Assembly (NCBI GenBank): GCA_032095175.1
Contig: DAMCZI010000061.1
Location: 1-21,224, forward strand
Length of the DNA stretch: 21,224 nt
Origin: DAMCZI01 sp032095175
GTDB taxonomy: Bacteria; Bacillota; Clostridia; Clostridiales; Caloramatoraceae
Reading direction: 5' to 3'
How positions within the stretch are numbered: the first letter of the stretch is position 1; every line of letters begins with the position of its first letter. This document shows positions 12,876 to 21,023 of the stretch, one piece after another. A model generated the notes under the pieces. That model was not told the DNA's origin. It worked only from the letters and a program-made list of their open reading frames with translations, and ran no database searches. A program made the position numbers and the translations under genes.

Positions 12876-14240
12876 CTACCCTCCCAATACCTCGTCGAGT
12901 GCCTCATAAATGTTTTCGACAGGTATGATTTTAATACCGGGTATTTTCTCAATACCCTTCATGTTATCCTTTGGTATTACACACTTTGTAAAGCCCAATT
13001 TTTGGGCTTCCATAATTCTTTTTTCAATTAGACTAACACCTCTAATTTCTCCTGTAAGTCCAATTTCCCCAACTACTATAGTTTTCGGATCAATATATAG
13101 ATTCCTAAAGCTTGAAGCTATAGAACATGCAATTCCAAGATCACATGCAGGTTCATCAAGCCTTAATCCACCTGCTACATTAACATAAGCATCAAAGGTT
13201 TGAAGCTGCATCCCTACACGTTTTTCAAGTACAGCCATTAAAAGCACGACCCTGTTATAATCTATTCCAGTAGCCATTCTCCTTGGCATTCCAAAACTTG
13301 TTGCTGATGTAAGTGCCTGTATCTCAACAAGCATAGGTCGTGTCCCCTCCATGCTGCATACTATTGCTGAACCTGGAACATTTTCTGGTCTGCCTGAAAG
13401 AAGCATTTCTGAAGGGTTCTTTACCTCTTCAAGCCCCTTTCCCTTCATTTCAAATACTCCTATTTCATTTGTAGAGCCAAACCTATTCTTTACAGCCCTT
13501 AATATTCTATAGGTATGATGTCTTTCTCCCTCAAAGTATAAAACTGTATCCACCATATGTTCTAGAACTCTTGGACCTGCTATTGAACCTTCCTTTGTAA
13601 CATGACCAACAATAAAGGTAGCAACATTTAGTGTCTTGGAAATACGCATTAATGTAGAGGTGGCTTCTCTGACCTGACTTACACTTCCCGGCGCTGATTG
13701 AAGCTCTGGCTTGTATATGGTTTGTATGGAGTCAGCAACAACAACATCTGGTTTAAATTCATATACAAGCTTTTCAATGATTGACAGATTTGTTTCCGAC
13801 ATAACGAAAAGGTTTTTTGAAGTAACACCGAGCCTTTGTGCCCTAAGCTTTATCTGCTTTGCAGATTCCTCACCAGATATATAAAAAACCTTCTTTTCTC
13901 CCTCTGCAATACTTTGTGAAACTTGCAGAAGAAGTGTAGATTTTCCTATACCCGGGTCTCCTCCAACTAAAACCAGAGAACCCTTTACTACACCTCCACC
14001 AAGTACTCTATTAAATTCTTCTATTGATGTATCATATCGTTCCTCATCTACTACTTCTATGTCATTTATTGTTACAGGCTTTACAGTACTTACTCCACCA
14101 AGAATGGTTTCCGCCCTGCCTTTATCTATGAATTCCTCAACAAGAGTATTCCAATTCCCGCATTCAGGACATTTTCCCATCCATTTTGGTGTTTCATAGC
14201 CGCATTCCTGACAAATAAATACTGTTTTAGTCTTTGCCAT
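12876..14240 (-). CDS. radA: DNA repair protein RadA (Sms)
   Basis: This is a RecA-like branch-migration helicase that processes recombination intermediates. An N-terminal zinc finger has Cys10, 13, 24 and 27 (CQECGYETPKWMGKCPEC). Walker A GGDPGIGKST is at 93-102, the RadA-specific KNRFGS motif at 251-256, and a Lon-protease-like C-terminal domain (GGLRLDEPACDLGIACSIAS) closes the protein. At 454 residues it is full length. ATG 14240 has GGAAGTGAT as SD. It is normally the next gene after clpC; here a 361-nt gap holding a long inverted repeat and a probable promoter separates them. Confidence 0.97.
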   Translation of the reverse strand: MAKTKTVFICQECGYETPKWMGKCPECGNWNTLVEEFIDKGRAETILGGVSTVKPVTINDIEVVDEERYDTSIEEFNRVLGGGVVKGSLVLVGGDPGIGKSTLLLQVSQSIAEGEKKVFYISGEESAKQIKLRAQRLGVTSKNLFVMSETNLSIIEKLVYEFKPDVVVADSIQTIYKPELQSAPGSVSQVREATSTLMRISKTLNVATFIVGHVTKEGSIAGPRVLEHMVDTVLYFEGERHHTYRILRAVKNRFGSTNEIGVFEMKGKGLEEVKNPSEMLLSGRPENVPGSAIVCSMEGTRPMLVEIQALTSATSFGMPRRMATGIDYNRVVLLMAVLEKRVGMQLQTFDAYVNVAGGLRLDEPACDLGIACSIASSFRNLYIDPKTIVVGEIGLTGEIRGVSLIEKRIMEAQKLGFTKCVIPKDNMKGIEKIPGIKIIPVENIYEALDEVLGG

Positions 14241-14281
14241 TATATCACTTCCAAAAGAATTATTTTATACATAGCATTTCC

Positions 14282-14310
14282 ATTATATTTTATTATTCTT
14301 ATATATTCAA
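14282..14310 (-). promoter_or_regulatory. Probable promoter for radA-disA
   Basis: TTGAAT (14310-14305), a 17-nt spacer and TATAAT (14287-14282) lie 42 nt upstream of the radA ATG and downstream of the hairpin element. It would keep radA-disA expressed independently of CtsR repression. Confidence 0.6.
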
Positions 14311-14348
14311 CCAAATTATGCATGAATATATAATTTTTTAAAAATATT

Positions 14349-14584
14349 AGGTACGCAGCAAGTGGCAAATTAAGCGTATTAAAGAAAATAACAAGTCAAG
14401 ATTTTGAGGATATTTTGCGTCAGACAAGAAAATGAAAGCTCAAGCTAGCTAGGCTAACATGAGCTTTCATTGACGAAGTATGACACAAAATAGACCAAAA
14501 TATTGACTTGTTATTTTCTTTAATACGCCTCAGATAACCTTCGTGGTCTCCAAAGTTATCTAACTTGCCAATTGCTGAGTGCCT
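14349..14584. repeat. Composite long-hairpin MITE-like element (copy 2, 236 bp)
   Basis: The outer arms 14349-14372 and 14561-14584 are complementary at 20 of 24 positions. Inside them, 14374-14399 and 14503-14528 are perfect 26-nt inverted repeats starting GCGTATTAAAGAAAATAACA. Further in, ATTTTGAGGATATTTTGCGT faces a partly complementary stretch, and the tip is an 11-bp stem (AATGAAAGCTC / GAGCTTTCATT, 14431-14441 and 14461-14471). An extra hairpin (AGATAACCTT / AAAGTTATCT) sits between the outer and inner right arms at 14532-14561. There is no ORF. The inner terminus resembles that of copy 1. It occupies most of the clpC-radA gap. Confidence 0.75.
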
Positions 14585-14601
14585 GATACTAGCTTTCTGT
14601 A

Positions 14602-17031
14602 CTATTTCTTTTTGAAAACAACTTCCTCCTTTTCAAAATCCATAATTACTTGATCATCCTTTTTTATATTTCCTTTAAGCATCTCTTCTGATAGCTTATC
14701 CTCAACAAGCTTTGTAATAGCTCTTCTTAATGGTCTTGCACCATATGCCTGGTCAAAACCTGTGTTTGCAAGGTGATGTTTAACTTCATCAGTATATTCA
14801 ACATTAACTTCAAGTCCTTTAAGTCTTTTTACAACATCATCAAGCATAAGCTTAACTATCTTTTCTATATCTTTTTCTTCAAGTTGATGGAATACAATAA
14901 TATCATCTATTCTGTTTAAGAATTCTGGTCTGAAGGTTCTTCTTAAGTCTTCCATTACGTTGTCCTTCATCCTGTCATAAGAATCTTCCTTCTCCTTTTG
15001 ACTCTGTGCAAATCCTAATGTCTGCTGCTTTTTAATAGTATGTGCACCTACATTTGATGTCATGATTACAACTGTATTTTTAAAGTTAACAAGCTTTCCC
15101 TTACCATCAGTAAGCCTTCCATCCTCTAATATCTGAAGAAGCACATTAAACACATCTGGGTGAGCCTTTTCTATTTCATCAAATAGTACAACTGAATATG
15201 GCTGTCTTCTTACCTTTTCAGTTAATTGTCCACCCTCTTCATATCCAACATATCCTGGAGGGGAACCTATAAGCCTTGAAACTGTATGCTTCTCCATATA
15301 TTCTGACATATCTATTCTAATCATTGCGTTTTCATCACCAAACATTGCTTCTGCAAGAGCCTTTGAAAGCTCTGTTTTACCAACTCCAGTAGGTCCAAGG
15401 AATATAAATGAACCTATTGGCCTTTTTGGATCCTTAAGTCCTACCCTTGCTCTCCTTACTGCTCTTGCTACTGCTGAAACCGCTTCCTCCTGACCTATAA
15501 CCCTCTTATGGAGTATTTCCTCAAGCTTTAAAAGTCTCTCTGATTCACTTTCTGTAAGCTTATTAACAGGAATGTTGGTCCACCTTGCAACTACACCAGC
15601 AATATCCTCTGGGCCAACAATTGGCATATCACTTTCCTTCTGATTTTGCCAGCTTTCCTTTAGGGAGTTGAGCTTATTTTGAATTTCATTTTCTTTATCT
15701 CTAAGCTTTGCTGCCTTCTCAAACTCCTGTGTATTTACTGCCTCATCCTTTTCCTTCTTTATATTTTCTAATTCCTCCTCAAGGCTTTTTACATTAGGTG
15801 GTGCAGTAAGGTTCTTAATTCTAACCCTTGATGCTGCTTCATCCATAAGGTCTATTGCCTTGTCCGGAAGGTATCTATCAGTTATATATCTATCTGAAAA
15901 CTTTACTGCTGCTTCTAATGCTTCATCAGTAATCTTTACTTTATGATGAGCTTCATATTTATCCCTTAAGCCCTTTAAGATAAGGATTGATTCCTCCTTT
16001 GATGGTTCTCCAACCATAACAGGCTGGAATCTTCTTTCAAGTGCTGCATCCTTTTCAATATATTTTCTGTACTCATCAATTGTTGTGGCTCCTATTATCT
16101 GAATTTCTCCACGAGCTAAGGCAGGCTTTAATATGTTGGATGCATCTATGGCTCCCTCCGCTCCACCTGCACCAATAATTGTATGAACCTCATCTACGAA
16201 AAGTATTACATTTCCTGCCTTTCGTATATCCTCCATAACCTTTTTTAATCTCTCTTCAAACTCTCCTCTGTACTTTGAGCCAGCAATCATTCCAGATAAA
16301 TCAAGAGTTACAACTCTTTTATCCTTTAAAATCTCTGGGACATTTCCTCCTACAATCTTTTGTGCAAGTCCTTCAGATATAGCTGTTTTACCTACACCAG
16401 GGTCTCCTATAAGACATGGATTATTTTTTGTTCTTCTGCTTAGTATTTCAATAAGTCTTTCAGTTTCATTATCCCTTCCTATTACAGGATCAAGCTTTCC
16501 ATCCCTAGCAAGCTCCGTTAAATCCCTTCCAAACTGATCAAGATTTGGTGTTGCTGTATTTCCACTTCTTCCTTGAGCAGCTTTACCTGGCTGAGCATCA
16601 GCATTTAGATTACTTAATATATCATTTCTAAGCTTGTTTATATCTGCTCCTAACCTCTGCAGTATTGCAAGGGCAACTCCCTCGCCTTCCCTTATTATTG
16701 CAAGCAATACATGCTCCGGTGCAACAAAATTATGGTTTAATCCCCTGGATTCAGCCCTTGCCACCTCCACAAGTCTTTTTGTCCTTGGGGTAAGTGGTAT
16801 CTCTTTAAGGTTGTAATCCGGTTCTCCTCTTCCTTCAAACTCAACTATTAAATCCCTTATACCATCCTCGGTTATTCCCATTTCATTCAATACCCTTGCT
16901 GCCTGTCCGCCTTCCTTAACAATTCCTAAAAGAACATGCTCTGTTCCCATAAAATTATGCCCAAGGCTTTGTGCTTCCTCAGCAGCAAGATAAAATGCCT
17001 TCTGGCTTCTCTCTGTAAATCCTGCAAACAT
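14602..17031 (-). CDS. clpC: ATP-dependent Clp protease ATP-binding subunit ClpC
   Basis: This AAA+ unfoldase feeds ClpP and handles arginine-phosphorylated and misfolded proteins. Two Clp N repeats (about 1-140) begin MFAGFTERSQKAFYLAAEEA. The first ATPase domain has Walker A GDPGVGKT (209-216), Walker B ILFVDE and pore loop KYRG (253-256). A UVR/middle-domain motif FEKAAKLRDKENEIQNKL follows at about 437. The second ATPase domain has Walker A GPTGVGKT (546-553) and the GSPPGYVGYEEGG loop. The 809 residues are typical. ATG 17031 follows AGGAGGTGTTAAAAA. It is the fourth gene of the CtsR operon, 13 nt after mcsB. Confidence 0.97.
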   Translation of the reverse strand: MFAGFTERSQKAFYLAAEEAQSLGHNFMGTEHVLLGIVKEGGQAARVLNEMGITEDGIRDLIVEFEGRGEPDYNLKEIPLTPRTKRLVEVARAESRGLNHNFVAPEHVLLAIIREGEGVALAILQRLGADINKLRNDILSNLNADAQPGKAAQGRSGNTATPNLDQFGRDLTELARDGKLDPVIGRDNETERLIEILSRRTKNNPCLIGDPGVGKTAISEGLAQKIVGGNVPEILKDKRVVTLDLSGMIAGSKYRGEFEERLKKVMEDIRKAGNVILFVDEVHTIIGAGGAEGAIDASNILKPALARGEIQIIGATTIDEYRKYIEKDAALERRFQPVMVGEPSKEESILILKGLRDKYEAHHKVKITDEALEAAVKFSDRYITDRYLPDKAIDLMDEAASRVRIKNLTAPPNVKSLEEELENIKKEKDEAVNTQEFEKAAKLRDKENEIQNKLNSLKESWQNQKESDMPIVGPEDIAGVVARWTNIPVNKLTESESERLLKLEEILHKRVIGQEEAVSAVARAVRRARVGLKDPKRPIGSFIFLGPTGVGKTELSKALAEAMFGDENAMIRIDMSEYMEKHTVSRLIGSPPGYVGYEEGGQLTEKVRRQPYSVVLFDEIEKAHPDVFNVLLQILEDGRLTDGKGKLVNFKNTVVIMTSNVGAHTIKKQQTLGFAQSQKEKEDSYDRMKDNVMEDLRRTFRPEFLNRIDDIIVFHQLEEKDIEKIVKLMLDDVVKRLKGLEVNVEYTDEVKHHLANTGFDQAYGARPLRRAITKLVEDKLSEEMLKGNIKKDDQVIMDFEKEEVVFKKK

Positions 17032-17044
17032 TTTTTAACACCTC

Positions 17045-18067
17045 CTATTTCAAACTTTCCCTTACAACCCTTGCTCTTATCAAATCTCTCTCATCAGTTC
17101 CAAGTTCTTTTCCTTCCTTTAATTGAAGAGTTGCAGGCTGTGAATCAACAATTAATTTATTTACTATATCCATATCTACATCCTTTAGTATTCCCATTTC
17201 TATTCCCATTCTTACCCTTGAAAGAAGGTTAAGACATTCTGATGATGCCATAACCCTTGCATATTTTAGGATTCCAAGGGCTCTATATATACTGTCCTCA
17301 AATTCTCCTCTTTGCTTTTCCAGCATTATGCTCCTTGCCTTCATTTCCTGATCTACTATCTTTTGAGTTACGGCAATGAGATTGTTTATAATCTCCTCTT
17401 CAGATAATCCAAGGGTTACCTGGTTTGATATCTGATAAATGTTTCCCATTACATTGCTGCCTTCTCCGTATAATCCCCTTATTGTCATACCAAGCTGAGT
17501 TACAGTATTTAATATATTATTTATATTCCTTGTAGCAGACAGTGCTGGAAGATGGAGCATTACAGATGCTCTTATCCCAGTACCAACATTTGTTGGGCAG
17601 CTTGTGAGGTAACCTAATTCACTATTATAGGCATAGGTTATTTTCTCCTCAATAAGATCATCAAGCTTGCTTGCATAATCATATGCCTCTCTAATTCTAA
17701 AACCCGGATATAAAACCTGCAGTCTTATATGATCTTCCTCATTTATCATTATTGAAGCATCTTCATCCTTATCTATTAAAAGCCCTGCTCTTTGATAATT
17801 ATTTGCCAGATCCATGCTTATAAGATGCTTTTCAACCATGGATTGCCTTTCAATTGGTTTAACATCTCTTAATCTCATAAGTTTAAAATTCTTTGCAACA
17901 GCTGAGTTACTCTCTAGTACAGCAGCTGATACTTCATTTATAACCTCATCAGACTGTTCCTTATTTAATATATGAGGAAAGGGCATTTTATCTATATTTC
18001 TTGCAAGCCTCACTCTGCTTGTTAATACTATTCCATCATCCTTTGATTTCGCATTAAATAATCCCAT
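17045..18067 (-). CDS. mcsB: Protein arginine kinase McsB
   Basis: McsB phosphorylates arginines on proteins, marking them for ClpCP and inactivating CtsR. It has the guanido-kinase fold. Nucleotide-binding SRVRLARN is at 17-24, NEEDHIRLQ at 109-117, CPTNVGTGIRASVMLHLP at 157-174 (with the conserved Cys), and RGLYGEGS at 197-204. At 340 residues it is close to the ~350-360 of relatives. ATG 18067 follows TAGGAGGTGCAACA. It sits 11 nt after mcsA, its activator. Confidence 0.96.
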   Translation of the reverse strand: MGLFNAKSKDDGIVLTSRVRLARNIDKMPFPHILNKEQSDEVINEVSAAVLESNSAVAKNFKLMRLRDVKPIERQSMVEKHLISMDLANNYQRAGLLIDKDEDASIMINEEDHIRLQVLYPGFRIREAYDYASKLDDLIEEKITYAYNSELGYLTSCPTNVGTGIRASVMLHLPALSATRNINNILNTVTQLGMTIRGLYGEGSNVMGNIYQISNQVTLGLSEEEIINNLIAVTQKIVDQEMKARSIMLEKQRGEFEDSIYRALGILKYARVMASSECLNLLSRVRMGIEMGILKDVDMDIVNKLIVDSQPATLQLKEGKELGTDERDLIRARVVRESLK

Positions 18068-18078
18068 TGTTGCACCTC

Positions 18079-18603
18079 CTACTTATCTTCCTTTGTCTTT
18101 GACTCAAGTTCCTTAATTTGATCCCTGAGCTTTGCAGCCTTCTCATATTCTTCCCTTGCTATTGCAGTTTTTAACTCTTCTCTTAATCTTTCTATATCTC
18201 TTTCAACCTTTAACTTTCCTCCGGTTCTCGCTGGTACCTTTCCATTGTGATGAATGTTCCCATGTATCCTTTTAATAAGCGGAACCATATTGTCATTAAA
18301 AGCTTCATAGCATCTGCTGCAGCCAAGCCTTCCAGTTCTCTTAAATTCATTGAATTTCATATGGCATACCGGACATTCCTCTTCCTCTGTAATATACTGT
18401 GGTACATTGTTTGACATCTCAACTAATCCTTCAAATATATTCTGGAATGAAAGTGGAAATCCAAAGTTAAAATGTGGAGTTATATTAAACTCATTCTTTT
18501 GTTTTGCGCAGTCTTCACAAAGGTGCATCTCATTTTTAACACCATTGACTATTTTAGTTATATGAACGTTAGCTTCTTTTGCATTACAATTTTGACAAAG
18601 CAT
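18079..18603 (-). CDS. mcsA: McsB activator protein McsA
   Basis: This zinc-finger partner of McsB has 174 residues. It has four CxxC pairs: Cys3/6, Cys29/32, Cys77/80 and Cys95/98. A C-terminal UVR motif (about 138-170: IERLREELKTAIAREEYEKA) is a known type of ClpC-contact element. By family it stimulates McsB kinase activity and is itself sensitive to oxidation and metals through the cysteines. ATG 18603 follows TTGGAGGTGTTTTT. It lies 16 nt after ctsR, and no start or length anomaly is seen. Confidence 0.95.
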   Translation of the reverse strand: MLCQNCNAKEANVHITKIVNGVKNEMHLCEDCAKQKNEFNITPHFNFGFPLSFQNIFEGLVEMSNNVPQYITEEEECPVCHMKFNEFKRTGRLGCSRCYEAFNDNMVPLIKRIHGNIHHNGKVPARTGGKLKVERDIERLREELKTAIAREEYEKAAKLRDQIKELESKTKEDK

Positions 18604-18619
18604 AAAAACACCTCCAAAA

Positions 18620-19078
18620 TTAATCTATTATAGTTATCAACAGGGTCTTTAATATATGAGCCCTTAATCTGTCCCTCAAATCCACTGATAGGGGAATAGT
18701 TTTGTCATTAACTGCTGCTCTCATAATAATAGCTTCCCTATCCGTGATGATATTTCTTTCCCTAAACACCTCAATGTAATCCTCAGCTTCCTGCTGAGTA
18801 ACCTCATCTCCTATATTATTCCATATTACATTTTTTATATAATCATTTTTATTAATATCTACCTTTCTTATCCTTATGCATCCACCTCCGCCTCTTCTAC
18901 TTTCTATATAATATCCTCTATCAACAGTAAACCTGGTGGTTAAAACATAATTTATTTGGGATGGAGCACATTTAAATTCGTTAGCAAGTTCATTTCTTTG
19001 TATCTCAAGAACACTTTCCTCTGCATCCTCAAGCATCTCCTTTATAAAGCTCTCTATTATATCTGACAACCTTGCCAT
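18620..19078 (-). CDS. ctsR: Transcriptional repressor CtsR
   Basis: CtsR is the class III heat-shock repressor that controls clp genes. The winged helix-turn-helix is in residues 1-70, with the diagnostic glycine-rich wing RRGGGGCIRI (61-70), the thermosensing and DNA-contact loop. The C-terminal dimerisation half carries REAIIMRAA. At 152 residues it is full length. ATG 19078 follows AGAGGTGATGAA. A CtsR operator lies directly upstream, so the operon is autoregulated. Confidence 0.96.
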   Translation of the reverse strand: MARLSDIIESFIKEMLEDAEESVLEIQRNELANEFKCAPSQINYVLTTRFTVDRGYYIESRRGGGGCIRIRKVDINKNDYIKNVIWNNIGDEVTQQEAEDYIEVFRERNIITDREAIIMRAAVNDKTIPLSVDLRDRLRAHILKTLLITIID

Positions 19079-19096
19079 TTCATCACCTCTTCTGAC

Positions 19097-19113
19097 TTTG
19101 ACTTTCTTTGACC
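19097..19113 (-). promoter_or_regulatory. CtsR operator
   Basis: On the minus strand GGTCAAA-GAA-AGTCAAA is a direct repeat of the CtsR heptad with 3-nt spacing. A further partial heptad (GTCAG) follows. It lies between the -10 box and the ctsR SD, overlapping the expected transcript start. Confidence 0.9.
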
Positions 19114-19124
19114 TTTCAATTACT

Positions 19125-19152
19125 ATTATAATCCCAATATTTACAATTTCAA
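19125..19152 (-). promoter_or_regulatory. ctsR operon promoter
   Basis: TTGAAA (19152-19147), a 16-nt spacer and TATAAT (19130-19125). The operator begins about 12 nt downstream of the -10 box, so bound CtsR would block initiation. Confidence 0.8.
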
Positions 19153-19316
19153 AGATGATATTAAGTAAAAAACTATGCTATTTGGCTATTATTGACCTTT
19201 ATCTCAAATCAACTCATCCGCACGCATGTTTACCAATGTTATCTTTTCATAAATATGTATGTTAATATTTTTCGTTGTTTTCTCAATTTTATAAGTTCAA
19301 ATAATTTTTTACCTTT

Positions 19317-19333
19317 AGGCGTATTAAAGAAAA
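19317..19333 (+). repeat. 17-bp fragment of a hairpin-element terminus
   Basis: AGGCGTATTAAAGAAAA is identical to the minus strand of 14530-14514, one terminus of the clpC-radA element. The opposite arm is not visible nearby, so it is either a solo remnant or a chance match. Otherwise the 19153-19391 gap is AT-rich DNA without a gene, with one extra CtsR-like half site (AAAGGTCAA near 19193-19200). Confidence 0.5.
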
Positions 19334-19391
19334 AGCACTACCAATATTTATTACAACTTACTAATATTGATAATGCAGTTAATATACATTC

Positions 19392-20420
19392 TTATATTAT
19401 ATATTCTTCCTTACCTATAGCCTTCAATGCAGCATTAAATACTGATGGAAATTCTTTAGGATTTTTTATAGTTTCAAACACCTTTTCCTTTCCGAAAACA
19501 TCATGTATTACTCCCCACAGCTCATTTCCAAAGCTGTACAACCTTAACTGCTTAAGCTTTCCAACTTCGCTTTTATCTTGATCTTTTGTGTGCGAATCCA
19601 TCCAATAACTAAAAAATAAATTTTCTACTCCTTGAGCATCTTTTATGTCCCCGTTTCTTATCATCGCTATATGTTTTTTAAACATCTTAAAGGTTTCATC
19701 AAAATCATTGTTTAAATAATTCCATGAAAACTTATCTAAACCTATATTTGCTTCCCCATCATAAATCTTTTTTGACAGATTTCCTTCGGCATTATTGCAA
19801 TATTTTACTGCAAGTCCTTCTCCAGTAAAGCAAACATAAAAATACTCTTCTGGAGTAAAATTATCAACTCCGATAGAGTCTTGTATACTATTCATAGCTA
19901 TATGATGTACTTCATGGGAAAGTACAGACATAAAATCCTCAAATTTGTTGTCTCTAGCAAGCATTATAAAGTCATAATGTGTAAAGCTTTTATGTGCCCA
20001 TCCAAAGGACATTCCTATTCCAATTGTAAATATAAAATTTAATTCATCAAATTCAAAATCATCTGGAAGTCCCTTAAGTGCAAAATTAACCTGCTTCTCA
20101 AAAATATCTAGAGTATATTTCTTTAAATTTTCATATTCTCTAATATAGTTATCAATATTATCATGTAGATAATTATAGTCATTATATCTTACCTTTAAAT
20201 CTTTATTTTTTATTTCATCAGGATTTAAGTTTTTAAAATTTATTAAAAACTCAACAAATTCCTCTCTAGAAACTCTCCCATTATACCTTTCAAATTCTAC
20301 ACAATAATCCCTATGTTGAAGTATTTTTTCAATCTCTTCTCTATCTGCTTTTCCTTCTTTTATTCCTTTAAATATTTCTAACATCAATCCAATAGTGTCA
20401 TAACTAACGCCTATTTTCAA
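19392..20420 (-). CDS. Putative zinc metallopeptidase, gluzincin-like (DUF5700/DUF2268 type)
   Basis: This soluble protein of about 342 residues has a zinc-peptidase motif HEVHH (residues 169-173 from the TTG start). A downstream GEGLA supplies the likely third ligand, Glu201. The segments MSVLSHEVHHIAMN and CFTGEGLAVKYC look like the DUF5700 / DUF2268 putative Zn-protease families. There is no signal peptide, so it is probably cytoplasmic; its substrate is unknown. TTG 20420 is chosen because GAGGTG lies 6 nt upstream. The frame stays open to 20504 and beyond into a region that looks coding, so an N-terminal extension joined by a frameshift to the upstream small ORF is possible. No terminator is visible after its stop. 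Confidence 0.75.
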   Translation of the reverse strand: MKIGVSYDTIGLMLEIFKGIKEGKADREEIEKILQHRDYCVEFERYNGRVSREEFVEFLINFKNLNPDEIKNKDLKVRYNDYNYLHDNIDNYIREYENLKKYTLDIFEKQVNFALKGLPDDFEFDELNFIFTIGIGMSFGWAHKSFTHYDFIMLARDNKFEDFMSVLSHEVHHIAMNSIQDSIGVDNFTPEEYFYVCFTGEGLAVKYCNNAEGNLSKKIYDGEANIGLDKFSWNYLNNDFDETFKMFKKHIAMIRNGDIKDAQGVENLFFSYWMDSHTKDQDKSEVGKLKQLRLYSFGNELWGVIHDVFGKEKVFETIKNPKEFPSVFNAALKAIGKEEYII

Positions 20421-20446
20421 AAACAGCACCTCTTTCATATGTTTAT

Positions 20447-20596
20447 TTAATATAAAAACCACTGTATTCTCCTGTGCGATATGATAAACCTTACCAAACG
20501 ACACCTTGCAATAAAATCCTTTATATTTTCAGCATCCTTTAAGGTTAAACATCTCCACATAATTCTCCCAGGTTTAAGCTCAACATTTTCTTCCAC
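20447..20596 (-). CDS. Small ORF (49 codons), possibly frameshifted
   Basis: It starts at GTG 20596 with GGAAGGA at about 7 nt, 19 nt after the stop of the DUF2500-type gene. The product begins VEENVELKPGRIMWRCLTLK. After about residue 30 the protein turns basic and less protein-like, while the neighbouring frame becomes protein-like: SFGKVYHIAQENTVVFILNK. That frame continues without a stop into the metallopeptidase. Restoring one base near 20505 would join the two halves. It is either a real short gene coupled to the peptidase or a disrupted N-terminal part. The product is not recognised. Confidence 0.4.
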   Translation of the reverse strand: MEENVELKPGRIMWRCLTLKDAENIKDFIARCRLVRFIISHRRIQWFLY

Positions 20597-20615
20597 GGTT
20601 TTTCCTTCCAGCTAA

Positions 20616-21023
20616 TTAAATATCACTTTCTCCATAAATATGCCTCTTAAATCCTTTATACCTTGTTCCCTGGAAAGTAAGCTTGCCCTTATCCCTCTCA
20701 ACAAGCATTCCATATTCCTCATCTATCACCTTAAACTCCATTCTATCTCCACTTTCTACTTCAAATGTTACATAATAATCTGTATACGCATGATGGTGTT
20801 GTCCTATATTGTCGGCATCATGATGTGTACTTGTTGAAACATCCGTTCTTTTGGCAACAACCTTTGCATCAACAGTAAGAACAGGCTGTGCATTATTGTA
20901 ACTCCATGTTTTAACGCTTTTTCCTATGTTCGCTACTATAGTTACAAGTATAATGACAGCTATTATCATAATGAATATTGGTACAATAGTAAACATTCCA
21001 CCCATTGGTCCATAACCACCCAT
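20616..21023 (-). CDS. DUF2500-family membrane protein
   Basis: The 135-residue protein has one N-terminal membrane helix (about residues 10-32, FTIVPIFIMIIAVIILVTIV) followed by an extracytoplasmic or cytoplasmic beta-rich domain. It has the features of DUF2500: NAQPVLTVDAKVVAKRTDVS, then YYVTFEVESGDRMEFKV and a C-terminal GxLTFQGTRYKGF block. A histidine-rich insert (HHDADNIGQHHHAY) in the middle may bind metal. Function is unknown. ATG 21023 follows GGAGGGACGTTT. It is probably cotranscribed with the small ORF and metallopeptidase downstream. Confidence 0.82.
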   Translation of the reverse strand: MGGYGPMGGMFTIVPIFIMIIAVIILVTIVANIGKSVKTWSYNNAQPVLTVDAKVVAKRTDVSTSTHHDADNIGQHHHAYTDYYVTFEVESGDRMEFKVIDEEYGMLVERDKGKLTFQGTRYKGFKRHIYGESDI

